From Streptosporangium becharense (GTDB lineage: Bacteria > Actinomycetota > Actinomycetes > Streptosporangiales > Streptosporangiaceae): a stretch of 64,000 nucleotides of DNA. Location: contig NZ_JACHMP010000001.1 of assembly GCF_014204985.1 (NCBI RefSeq), forward strand, positions 7,378,001 through 7,442,000, in the 5' to 3' direction. The notes below the pieces were generated by a model, which had not been told where the DNA came from, did no database searches, and saw only the letters and a program-made list of their open reading frames with translations. How positions within the stretch are numbered: position 1 is the stretch's first letter; every line of letters starts with the position of its first letter. This document shows, in pieces, positions 25,940 to 33,054 of this stretch. A program made the translations under genes and the position numbers.

Positions 25940-25977
25940 GGAAATGCTCCCGACCCCGGCGAGGAGGAAATGGAAAC

Positions 25978-27201
25978 ATGGACCGACTCAGCAGGCGCAA
26001 CGTGTTGAAAGCGGGTGGGGCGCTCGGCGCACTCGGCGCGCTGGGCGTCGCGGCGCCCGCGCAGGCGCAGGTGCCGTGGACGTGGGCGGCCAAGGGTTCG
26101 GTGGCGGGCGCCGGGGCGGGCACCGACCCGCGATGGGTGTGGGACGAGGAGGCCGACCCGCTGGTCGCCTCACTGCTCGACCGGGGTGACGTGCCCAGGG
26201 TCAACGAACTGTTACGGACCTGGACCAAGAACGGTCAGCCGTTACCTGCCGGGCTGCCGGCGGACCTGCGGGACTTCATGGAGCGGGCCCGCCGGCTGCC
26301 GTCCTGGGCCGACCAGCGCAAGCTCGCCACCGCGGTCGAGTTCAACGAGAAGCGGGGGCTCTACCTCGGCGTGCTGTACGGGCTGGCCAGCGGCATGATG
26401 AGCACGGTCATCCCCAAGGAGGCGCGCGCGGTCTACTACTCCCAGGGCGGTGCGGACATGAAGGACCGCATCTCCAAGACCGCCAAACTCGGGTACGACA
26501 TCGGGTCCCGGAACGCCTACCGGCCCGACGGCGAGATGATCGTGACCTGCGTCAAGACCCGGCTGGTGCACGCGGCGGTGCGGCACCTGCTGCCGCAGTC
26601 GCCGCACTGGTCGGAGGTCGCCGAGGAGGAGATCCCGATCAGCCAGCGGGACATGATGGTCACCTGGCACAGCCTGCCCACGACCGTCATGCAGAAAATG
26701 ACCGCGTGGAAGGTTCCGATCCCCGCCGCCGAGTCCGAGGCATTCCTGCACTCGTGGCAGTTGGGTGCGCACATGCTCGGCATCAGGGACGAGTACATCC
26801 CCGCGTCGTGGGCCGAGGCCGACGCCCAGGCCAAGCAGGTCCTGGACCCGGTGCTGGCTCCGACGACCGAGGGCGTCAAGCTGGCCGACATCCTCCTCAA
26901 CCTCGGCTCCTCGGTCGACGGCGGCATCCTCAGCAAGCCCATACTCGGCGCGTTCACGCGCTTCATGCTCGGTGACCAGATCGCCGCGTGGCTGAAGATC
27001 CCCAGGGAGCCGGTCTGGGACCCGCTCCTCAAGGTGGCCTGGAAGCCCTTCATCGCCGTCCGCGAAGGCCTGCTTCCCTTCCCGCTGGCGCCGGAGGCCT
27101 ACTGGCTCTTCGACGAGTTCCTTCGCAAAGCGGCTCTGCTCTTCCTGTCCGAGGCGCGGCCGATCAGCATCGAGATTCCGGACACCAACCGCCCGTCCTG
27201 A
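25978..27201 (+). CDS. lcp: Latex-clearing protein (rubber oxygenase), copy 1
   Basis: 407 residues, ATG after GAGGAGG. Haem b dioxygenase of the DUF2236 family that cleaves poly(cis-1,4-isoprene) outside the cell to oligo-isoprenoids with aldehyde and ketone ends. A twin-arginine signal (SRRNVLKAGGALGALGALG) ends at AQA (30). Length and numbering match Lcp of Streptomyces sp. K30: R164, K167 and T168 fall in DRISKT, and the haem-ligand H198 in KTRLVHAAVR, so it should be active. Divergent from the TetR gene. Codons 79 and 89 (26212 and 26242) are TTA, rare here; copy 2 has CTG at the matching positions. A 14-bp perfect palindrome (27195-27208) overlaps the stop. Confidence 0.93.
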   Translation: MDRLSRRNVLKAGGALGALGALGVAAPAQAQVPWTWAAKGSVAGAGAGTDPRWVWDEEADPLVASLLDRGDVPRVNELLRTWTKNGQPLPAGLPADLRDFMERARRLPSWADQRKLATAVEFNEKRGLYLGVLYGLASGMMSTVIPKEARAVYYSQGGADMKDRISKTAKLGYDIGSRNAYRPDGEMIVTCVKTRLVHAAVRHLLPQSPHWSEVAEEEIPISQRDMMVTWHSLPTTVMQKMTAWKVPIPAAESEAFLHSWQLGAHMLGIRDEYIPASWAEADAQAKQVLDPVLAPTTEGVKLADILLNLGSSVDGGILSKPILGAFTRFMLGDQIAAWLKIPREPVWDPLLKVAWKPFIAVREGLLPFPLAPEAYWLFDEFLRKAALLFLSEARPISIEIPDTNRPS

Positions 27202-27220
27202 TCAGGACCGTCTGAGCCGG

Positions 27221-27238
27221 GCCCGCGGCCCCGCGGGC
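27221..27238 (+). terminator. Hairpin after lcp copy 1
   Basis: GCCCGCGG-CC-CCGCGGGC, 8-bp perfect arms, 20 bases after the stop. The 2-base loop is short, so the stem would open partly. Low to moderate confidence. Confidence 0.4.
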
Positions 27239-27562
27239 GGAGGGAAGACTCCGGCCCCGGCCCGCGTCCGCGCAGGCCGGGGCGTCGGGACGAGTTCTCG
27301 CCCCGGAATCCGGCGGACTCCGGCACCGGGGTGTTCCCGCCCCGACCGTCCGCCCGCCGAGGCCGTCCGCCCGCCCCGACCGTCCGTCCGGGGCTTGTGT
27401 GCGGGAGGCCGCGGTCTCCCGCGTCGACCGGTTCCCGAGGGCGTCGGAAACCCGATCATGAATCGGCCCGAACTCGTGACGCGCATCTGTTCACAAGGCC
27501 CGGAAAGGGCGACGAGTTCTGCGACGTCCAAGCACCACCTGGCTTGCATGCTTTTTCAGCGA

Positions 27563-27594
27563 CAAAGCAACAAAGCAACAAAGCGACAAAGCAA
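27563..27594 (+). repeat. Four 8-bp tandem repeats in the lcp2 leader
   Basis: CAAAGCAA, CAAAGCAA, CAAAGCGA, CAAAGCAA in tandem, followed by more CAA/AAC triplets up to about 27612. This A-rich, unstructured stretch sits 55-86 bases upstream of the lcp2 ATG in a genome of about 70 percent GC. It could be a translation enhancer, a protein- or RNA-binding site, or a slippage-prone repeat. Confidence 0.7.
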
Positions 27595-27648
27595 CAAGAA
27601 ACGGATCAACAAATCGATGCTTCTGGAACTCAGGGAGGAGTTCAGGAC

Positions 27649-28869
27649 ATGACGGAGCTGAGCAGGCGCAAGATGCTGATCTCAGGCGGGGCCCTGGGGG
27701 CATTCGGGGCGTTGGGGATGGCGTCCCCGGCCCAGGCGCGCTCCATGACGCCTTGGACCTGGGCGCCGAGCGGTTCGGTCGCGGGTTCCGGCGCCGGCGT
27801 CGATCCGCGGTGGGTGTGGGACGAGGAGGCCGATCCGCTCGTCGCCTCGCTGCTCGATCGCGGCGCCGTGCCCGAGGTCAACCGCCTGCTGTGGGACTGG
27901 AACCGTAATGACCAGCCCCTGCCCGCAGGGCTGCCGGCGGATCTGCGCGACTTCATGGAGCGGGCCCGCCGGCTGCCGTCGTGGGCGGACCACGGCAAGC
28001 TGAACACCGCGGCCGAGTTCAACAAGTCCAGGGGGCTGTACCTCAACCTGCTCAACGGCGTGGGCGGCGGCATGCTGAGCACCGCCATCCCCAAGGAGGC
28101 CCGCGCGGTCTACTACTCCAAGGGCGGCGCGGACATGGAGGATCGCGTCGCCAAGACGAGCATCCTGGGATTCGCCGTCGGGGCCCTGAACGCGTACCGG
28201 CCCGACGGCTCCTGCATGGTCGAGGCCGTGAAGACCCGGCTGGTGCACGCGGCGGTACGGCACCTGCTGCAGCAGTCTCCCCACTGGAGCGGCGGCGTCC
28301 CGATCAGTCAGGAGGACATGCTGGTCACCTGGCACACCCTGCCGACCTACGCCATGCGCATGATGCGCAAATGGAAGGTCCCGATGACCAAGGCCGAGTC
28401 CACGGCGTACCTGCACGTGTGGCAGGTGACCGCGCACATGCTCGGCATCAGGGACGAATACATCCCCGCCACCTGGGAGGCGGCCAACACCCAGTCGGAC
28501 CAGGTCCTGCCCCGGAACATGGGACCGACCCCCGAGGGCGTGGAGCTGACCGACATCCTGCTGGGCCAGCTCGCCGAGCAGACCAGTCCCGGCAGCGTCA
28601 GCCGGCCGCTGTGCAACGCGTTCGCCCGGTACCTGGTCGGCGACGAGGTGGCCGACTGGGACGGCATCAGGCGCGAGCCGGTGTGGGACCGGGTGATCGC
28701 CGCCGCCTGGCCGGCACTGGTGAAATTCCGCGAGGGTCTCATTCCGTTGCCGCTGGTGCCCGAGAGCGCCTGGGTCATCGACGAAGCCGCGCGGCGATAC
28801 ATCCTGTTCTATCTCACCAAGGGCAAGGAGACCAAGATCGAGATCCCCACGACCAACCGTCCCGGCTGA
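27649..28869 (+). CDS. lcp: Latex-clearing protein (rubber oxygenase), copy 2
   Basis: 406 residues, ATG 9 bases after GGGAGGAG. A paralogue of the preceding gene: Tat signal SRRKMLISGGALGAFGALG ending at AQA (30), then the same DUF2236 fold. The functional residues align with an offset of two: R166, K169 and T170 in EDRVAKT, and the haem ligand H200 in KTRLVHAAVR. Expected to cleave rubber to oligo-isoprenoid aldehydes. It contains none of the TTA codons of copy 1. Only 32 bases separate it from the OxiB gene, so copy 2, oxiB and oxiA form an operon. Two diverged copies may attack different chain lengths or be expressed at different times. Confidence 0.92.
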   Translation: MTELSRRKMLISGGALGAFGALGMASPAQARSMTPWTWAPSGSVAGSGAGVDPRWVWDEEADPLVASLLDRGAVPEVNRLLWDWNRNDQPLPAGLPADLRDFMERARRLPSWADHGKLNTAAEFNKSRGLYLNLLNGVGGGMLSTAIPKEARAVYYSKGGADMEDRVAKTSILGFAVGALNAYRPDGSCMVEAVKTRLVHAAVRHLLQQSPHWSGGVPISQEDMLVTWHTLPTYAMRMMRKWKVPMTKAESTAYLHVWQVTAHMLGIRDEYIPATWEAANTQSDQVLPRNMGPTPEGVELTDILLGQLAEQTSPGSVSRPLCNAFARYLVGDEVADWDGIRREPVWDRVIAAAWPALVKFREGLIPLPLVPESAWVIDEAARRYILFYLTKGKETKIEIPTTNRPG

Positions 28870-28901
28870 GCCGGATGACGACGGGATCGGAGGGTGACGG
28901 G

Positions 28902-31178
28902 ATGGACGAGGCCATCGGACGGCGGCGGTTCCTCGGGTACGTACTGGCGGCTCCGACGCTGGTGGCCGCCGCCGAGCTCGGTCCGGCGCCGGCGGCCGGC
29001 GCCGGCGCCCGGCTGCCTTCGCCGGACCTCACGGAACTGCTCGACCTCAACGACATGATGACCGCGGCGGCGCTGCCGACCTCGGGGCTGATCTCGGTCG
29101 AGGTCAACCAGGACGGCACGGTGTCGTTCGCGTTGCCACGGGCCGAGGTGGGGCAGGGCATCACCACCTCGACTGCCATGTTGATCGCCGAGGAGATGGC
29201 CGTGCCGCTGGCACGGGTACGGGTCACACTGGCCGACGCCCGGCCGGAGTTGCTGTTCAACCAGCTCACCGGCGCGTCGAACACGACCATCGCCACCTAC
29301 ACCCCGATCCGGGTCGCCGCCGCCGTCGCCCGGCGCCGCCTGTTGGCGGCCGCGGCGGCCGAACTCGGCTCGCCGGTCACCGACCTGACGCTGAAGGCCG
29401 GAGTGATCACCGATCGCTCCGGCGGCAGCATCGACATCGGCGCGCTCGCGGGGAAGGCGGCGAGCACGCGGAACCAGCAGGTGCTCGTGGAGCTCACGCC
29501 GCGCGAGAACTTCACCGTCATCGGCAGACCGCACAACCGGATCGACGCGCTGGACACGGTGACCGGGCGGAAGAAGTTCGCGATGGACCTCGACGTCGCG
29601 GACGCGAAGCCGACGATGGTGTGCCGCCCGCCGACCATCAACGGCAGGGTCGGCTCGGTGGCCAACCTCGCCGAGGTCCGCGCCATGCCGGGCGTCACCG
29701 ATGTCGTGGTGATCTCCACCGGGGTGGCGGTGCGCGCCGGGACCTTCGGCCAGTGCATCGACGCCGTACGAGCCCTGCGGGTCTCCTGGAAGCCCGGTAC
29801 CGCGGAAGGGAGAACCGACGAGACCGTGCTTCAGGAGTTGAAAGCCGCGGAGCTGCCGATCGGGTTGAGGCCGCCGACCCCGACCGTGGAAGGCAGGTTC
29901 ACCTTCTACTTCCGCAGCAACAGCGCGCTGGAGCCCAACTGCGCGATCGCCGACGTGCGGGCCGACCGCGCCGAGATCTGGTCGGCGTTGAAATCACCGA
30001 TCGTCGCCAAGCAGGCCATCGCCGCCAAGCTCGGGCTGCCGCTCGGCAGGGTCACCGTGCACGTCACCGAAGGCGGCGGCTCCTTCGGGCGTAAGCTGTT
30101 CTTCGACGCCGCGCTGGAAGCCGCCGAGGTGTCCCAGCGGATCGGCAAACCCGTCAAGCTCATGTGGCACCGCGCCGACGACTCCCGCCAGGGCCGCACC
30201 CACCCGATGGCCACCTCGCGGGTGCGCGTCTCCTACGTCGGCGACACCGTGCTCGGCTACGAGCAGCGGCACACCAGCGTCTCCACGGACCTCGGCCACG
30301 GGCTCGGCGAGATCATCACCGCCATGGCCGCGCGGCTTCCGGTGGGCGACATCGGTTTCTCCCAGACGTTCTTCCACCTCAGCCAGGCGATGCCCTACCG
30401 GTTCGGCGCCGGCAGCCGGCTGCTCAACGAAACGGGCAAGGGCTTCAACACCGGCAGCATGCGTAACGTCTACTCGCCCGACGTCACCTGCGCACGGGAG
30501 CTCATCGTCGACCAGCTCGCCACGAGGATGGGCAAGGACCCCTACCGGTTCCGGCACGACTTTCTGCGCGACGCCCGCTCCCGGGCGGTGCTGGAGAAGG
30601 TCGCCGAGGCCGGCGACTGGGGGCGGCCGATGCCGGCCGGCACCGCGCAGGGCATCGCCTTCCACAGCGAGTACAAGGCCGTCAGCGCCGCACTGGTGGA
30701 GATCGACTGCCGGCCCGGCACCGTCAACCGCCCCATCCGCGACGGCGTGACCGGACCACGCGTCACCAAGGCCGTCTTCGCCGTGGACGTCGGCCTCGCC
30801 GTCAACCCGCGGGGTCTGCAGGCGCAGATGATGGGCTGCATCATGGACGGCATCGCGCTGGCCCTGACCTCCAGTCTGCACCTGCGCGACGGGTACTTCC
30901 TCGAAGCGAGCTGGGACAACTACTTCTACACCCGGCAGTGGAACACCCCGCCCGAACTCCAGATCATCGTCATGCCCAGCACCTCCGAGCAGCCCGGCGG
31001 TGCCGGGGAACTGGGCGTCGCCGCGTCGATGGCCGCGGTCGCCTGCGCGTACGGCCGCGCGACCGGGACGATGCCCACCAGTTTCCCGATCAACCACGGC
31101 ACGCTCTCCTTCACCCCTAAACCGACCGTCCCCCCCGTTCCCCCGTCCCCGACCGACGGCCTGGACCACGCCCGCTGA
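28902..31178 (+). CDS. oxiB: Molybdenum hydroxylase large subunit, Tat-exported (OxiB/IorB-like)
   Basis: 758 residues. ATG 28902 follows GGAGGG by 7 bases and is preferred to an in-frame ATG 27 bases earlier that lacks a ribosome site. Tat signal: RRRFLGYVLAAPTLVAAA. Xanthine-oxidase family large subunit binding molybdopterin: VSFALPRAEVGQGITTSTAM, EGGGSFGRKLFFDAALEAA, TGSMRNVYSP and the C-terminal PGGAGELGVAA with the catalytic Glu region. It belongs to the isoquinoline 1-oxidoreductase type (large plus 2Fe-2S subunit, no FAD subunit). In Streptomyces sp. K30 the oxiAB genes adjoin lcp and oxidise the aldehydes released from rubber; the same role is inferred here. Confidence 0.9.
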   Translation: MDEAIGRRRFLGYVLAAPTLVAAAELGPAPAAGAGARLPSPDLTELLDLNDMMTAAALPTSGLISVEVNQDGTVSFALPRAEVGQGITTSTAMLIAEEMAVPLARVRVTLADARPELLFNQLTGASNTTIATYTPIRVAAAVARRRLLAAAAAELGSPVTDLTLKAGVITDRSGGSIDIGALAGKAASTRNQQVLVELTPRENFTVIGRPHNRIDALDTVTGRKKFAMDLDVADAKPTMVCRPPTINGRVGSVANLAEVRAMPGVTDVVVISTGVAVRAGTFGQCIDAVRALRVSWKPGTAEGRTDETVLQELKAAELPIGLRPPTPTVEGRFTFYFRSNSALEPNCAIADVRADRAEIWSALKSPIVAKQAIAAKLGLPLGRVTVHVTEGGGSFGRKLFFDAALEAAEVSQRIGKPVKLMWHRADDSRQGRTHPMATSRVRVSYVGDTVLGYEQRHTSVSTDLGHGLGEIITAMAARLPVGDIGFSQTFFHLSQAMPYRFGAGSRLLNETGKGFNTGSMRNVYSPDVTCARELIVDQLATRMGKDPYRFRHDFLRDARSRAVLEKVAEAGDWGRPMPAGTAQGIAFHSEYKAVSAALVEIDCRPGTVNRPIRDGVTGPRVTKAVFAVDVGLAVNPRGLQAQMMGCIMDGIALALTSSLHLRDGYFLEASWDNYFYTRQWNTPPELQIIVMPSTSEQPGGAGELGVAASMAAVACAYGRATGTMPTSFPINHGTLSFTPKPTVPPVPPSPTDGLDHAR

Positions 31179-31193
31179 AACAGGGAGATCCGA

Positions 31194-31670
31194 GTGCCTG
31201 AGCACACTTTCCGCGTCAACGGCGAGCAGGTCACCGTCGACGTCGCCGACGACGTGCGTCTGCTGTGGGTGTTGCGCGACATCCTCGGCATCACCGGACC
31301 GAAGTACGGCTGCGGGATCAACGTCTGCAAGGCGTGCACCAGCCACATCAACGGCAAAGCGGTCAACCCCTGCGCGATCCCCGTCAGGGACCTCCAGCCG
31401 ACCGACGAGGTCACCACCATCGAAGGACTTCCGGCCACGGTCGGCAAGGACCTGCACCCCATGCAGCAGGCATGGCTCGACCACGACGTCGCCCAGTGCG
31501 GCTACTGCCAGCCCGGCCAGATCATGGCCGCCGTGGCGCTGGCCCGCCGTGCCGCCGCCGAAGGCCGTGAGATCACCGACGCCGACCTCGACGGCCTCCG
31601 CAACATCTGCCGCTGCGGCACCTACTTCCGTATCCGCGAAGCCATCAGAGCCGGCGCCGAGAACATGTGA
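31194..31670 (+). CDS. oxiA: 2Fe-2S small subunit of the molybdenum hydroxylase (OxiA/IorA-like)
   Basis: 158 residues from GTG 31194 (GGGAGA upstream), 15 bases after the oxiB stop. An N-terminal plant-type ferredoxin domain has C40, C45, C48 and C60 (YGCGINVCKAC); the C-terminal helical 2Fe-2S domain has C102, C105, C139 and C141 (CGYC and CRCG). It passes electrons from the molybdenum centre. No signal peptide of its own, so it must be exported folded, bound to the Tat-targeted large subunit. With no FAD subunit, an extracytoplasmic acceptor such as a cytochrome or quinone is expected. Confidence 0.93.
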   Translation: MPEHTFRVNGEQVTVDVADDVRLLWVLRDILGITGPKYGCGINVCKACTSHINGKAVNPCAIPVRDLQPTDEVTTIEGLPATVGKDLHPMQQAWLDHDVAQCGYCQPGQIMAAVALARRAAAEGREITDADLDGLRNICRCGTYFRIREAIRAGAENM

Positions 31671-31684
31671 GGACATGTGCGCGG

Positions 31685-31711
31685 CGGCGTGCCCCCGGCG
31701 GCGGCACGCCG
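31685..31711. terminator. Bidirectional hairpin between the oxiA and acyl-CoA dehydrogenase genes
   Basis: CGGCGTGCC (31685-31693) and its exact complement (31703-31711) with a 9-base loop, 15 bases after the oxiA stop, in the 247-base gap between convergent operons. Nothing else recognised in that gap. Confidence 0.55.
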
Positions 31712-31917
31712 GTCGGAGATCCCGCACGGCACGTCATCGTTCGGGACGCGCCGCGTGGGGGCCGGTCGGATCCCGAAGCGCGGCGTGACGGGGGCCCGGC
31801 GCGAGCGCCGGTTCGCCTCGACGGCACCCGGTGACCGGCGAGGACGTTCCGGCCGGTCGGCGGGTGCGGCGAGGTCCTCATGAGGTCCGCCGCCTCGCAT
31901 GACGGGCCGGTCCGGGC

Positions 31918-33054
31918 TCAGAGCCCGTAGGTCTTCCCGATGATGTCGCGCTGGATCTCGCTCGTACCGCCGTACACGGTGGAGACCACCGTGGATCGCA
32001 CCAGGCGTTCCATGCCGTACTCCGTGGCGTAGCCGTAGCCGCCCATCATCTGCATGCCGTCCAGCGCCATGGCCTTGGCGAACTCCGTGGCCTTCAGCTT
32101 GGCCATCGATGCCTCGCGCGGCAGCAGCCGCGTCGGATCGGCCTCGATCCGCCGCGCCACGTCGTGCACCAGCAACCGGGTGCACTCCAGTTCCGTGGCG
32201 TGGTCGGCGAGCCGGTGCCGCAGCGCCTGGAAGCTGCCGACCGGGCGGCCGAACTGCCGGCGCTCCCGCACATAGGACACCGTGTCGTCGAACGCCCTGC
32301 GCGCGGTGCCGAGCATCAGACCGGCGAGGATCATCCGCTCCAGGTTCAGTCCCGCCATCAGCTGGTGCCAGGCCTGGTCGACCTGGCCGACCACCGCGTC
32401 GCCGGGCAGGAAGCAGTCGGTGAAGTAGAGATCGTTGACCTCGCGGCCGCCCATCGTGTCGATGCCGCGCACCGTGAGCCCGCCGACTCCGGCCGGTACG
32501 GAGAACATGGTGAGCCCGTCGTGCTTGCCACCTGCCGTGGACGTGCGCGCGACGAGCAGGATGTGGTCGGCGATGTGCGCGTTGGAGCACCAGGTCTTCT
32601 GGCCGTTGACCACCCACCCGCCGTCCCGCCGCCGGGCCTCGCACGTCAGCGCGCCGACGTCCGAACCGGCGCCGGGCTCGGACATCGCCACCGCCAGCAC
32701 CGCGCCGCTCACGAAGTCGCCGAGCACACGGCGTTTCTGCTCCTGGCTGCCGAACTTCTCGTACGAGGCGGCGGTGATCGCGGACGTGCCGAACCCGCCG
32801 ATCGGCACCTGCCAGTAGGCGGTCGTCTCCAGGAACAGGAGCAGATCGACCATGCTCTGACCGGCGCCGCCGTACTCCTCCGGCACGGCGACCCCCAGCC
32901 AGCCGAGCTCGGCCATCTTCCGGTACAGCTCGGCGTTGTGCGGCGTGGCGCCGCCGTAGGTCAGCTTGAGCCACTGCTCGCGGGTCCCGGCCTCGCGCCG
33001 GCAGAAGTCGTCGATCGCGGCCACGAAGTCACGCCGCTCATCGGTCAGGGTCAC
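31918..33054 (-). CDS. Acyl-CoA dehydrogenase
   Basis: 378 residues, GTG start overlapping the stop of the acyl-CoA ligase gene (GTGA, 33051-33054). FAD flavoprotein that introduces the alpha-beta double bond in beta-oxidation. Motifs: AVAMSEPGAGSDVGAL, RRQFGRPVGSFQAL, QMMGGYGYATEYGMERLVR and the C-terminal VYGGTSEIQ. The usual medium-chain Glu in YEGT is Gly here; instead E239 in LNLERMILAGL occupies the place used as catalytic base by long-chain and isovaleryl-CoA dehydrogenases, so branched or long acyl chains are likely. That suits methyl-branched isoprenoid acids from the neighbouring rubber genes (inference). Confidence 0.92.
   Translation of the reverse strand: MTLTDERRDFVAAIDDFCRREAGTREQWLKLTYGGATPHNAELYRKMAELGWLGVAVPEEYGGAGQSMVDLLLFLETTAYWQVPIGGFGTSAITAASYEKFGSQEQKRRVLGDFVSGAVLAVAMSEPGAGSDVGALTCEARRRDGGWVVNGQKTWCSNAHIADHILLVARTSTAGGKHDGLTMFSVPAGVGGLTVRGIDTMGGREVNDLYFTDCFLPGDAVVGQVDQAWHQLMAGLNLERMILAGLMLGTARRAFDDTVSYVRERRQFGRPVGSFQALRHRLADHATELECTRLLVHDVARRIEADPTRLLPREASMAKLKATEFAKAMALDGMQMMGGYGYATEYGMERLVRSTVVSTVYGGTSEIQRDIIGKTYGL

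Larger units (their letters stand above)
27202..27648. other. Leader region between the two lcp genes
   Basis: 447 bases. It is GC-rich with short Pro-codon-like direct repeats (CCGTCCGCCCGCC types, 27344-27390), then changes abruptly near 27540 to an A-rich leader with the CAAAGCAA repeats. An open frame encoding about 34 residues (ATG near 27549) ends in a TGA that overlaps the copy 2 ATG, but it has no ribosome site, so I do not call it a gene. Confidence 0.4.

Noticed and set aside
27563-27594. Short CRISPR-like array in the lcp2 leader
   Set aside because: Units are only 8 bp and directly contiguous, with no spacers and no cas genes.
27981-28901. N-terminal extension of the OxiB frame by about 300 codons through the lcp2 gene
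   Set aside because: The extension is an out-of-frame shadow of lcp2; the Tat signal and ribosome site fix the OxiB start at 28902.
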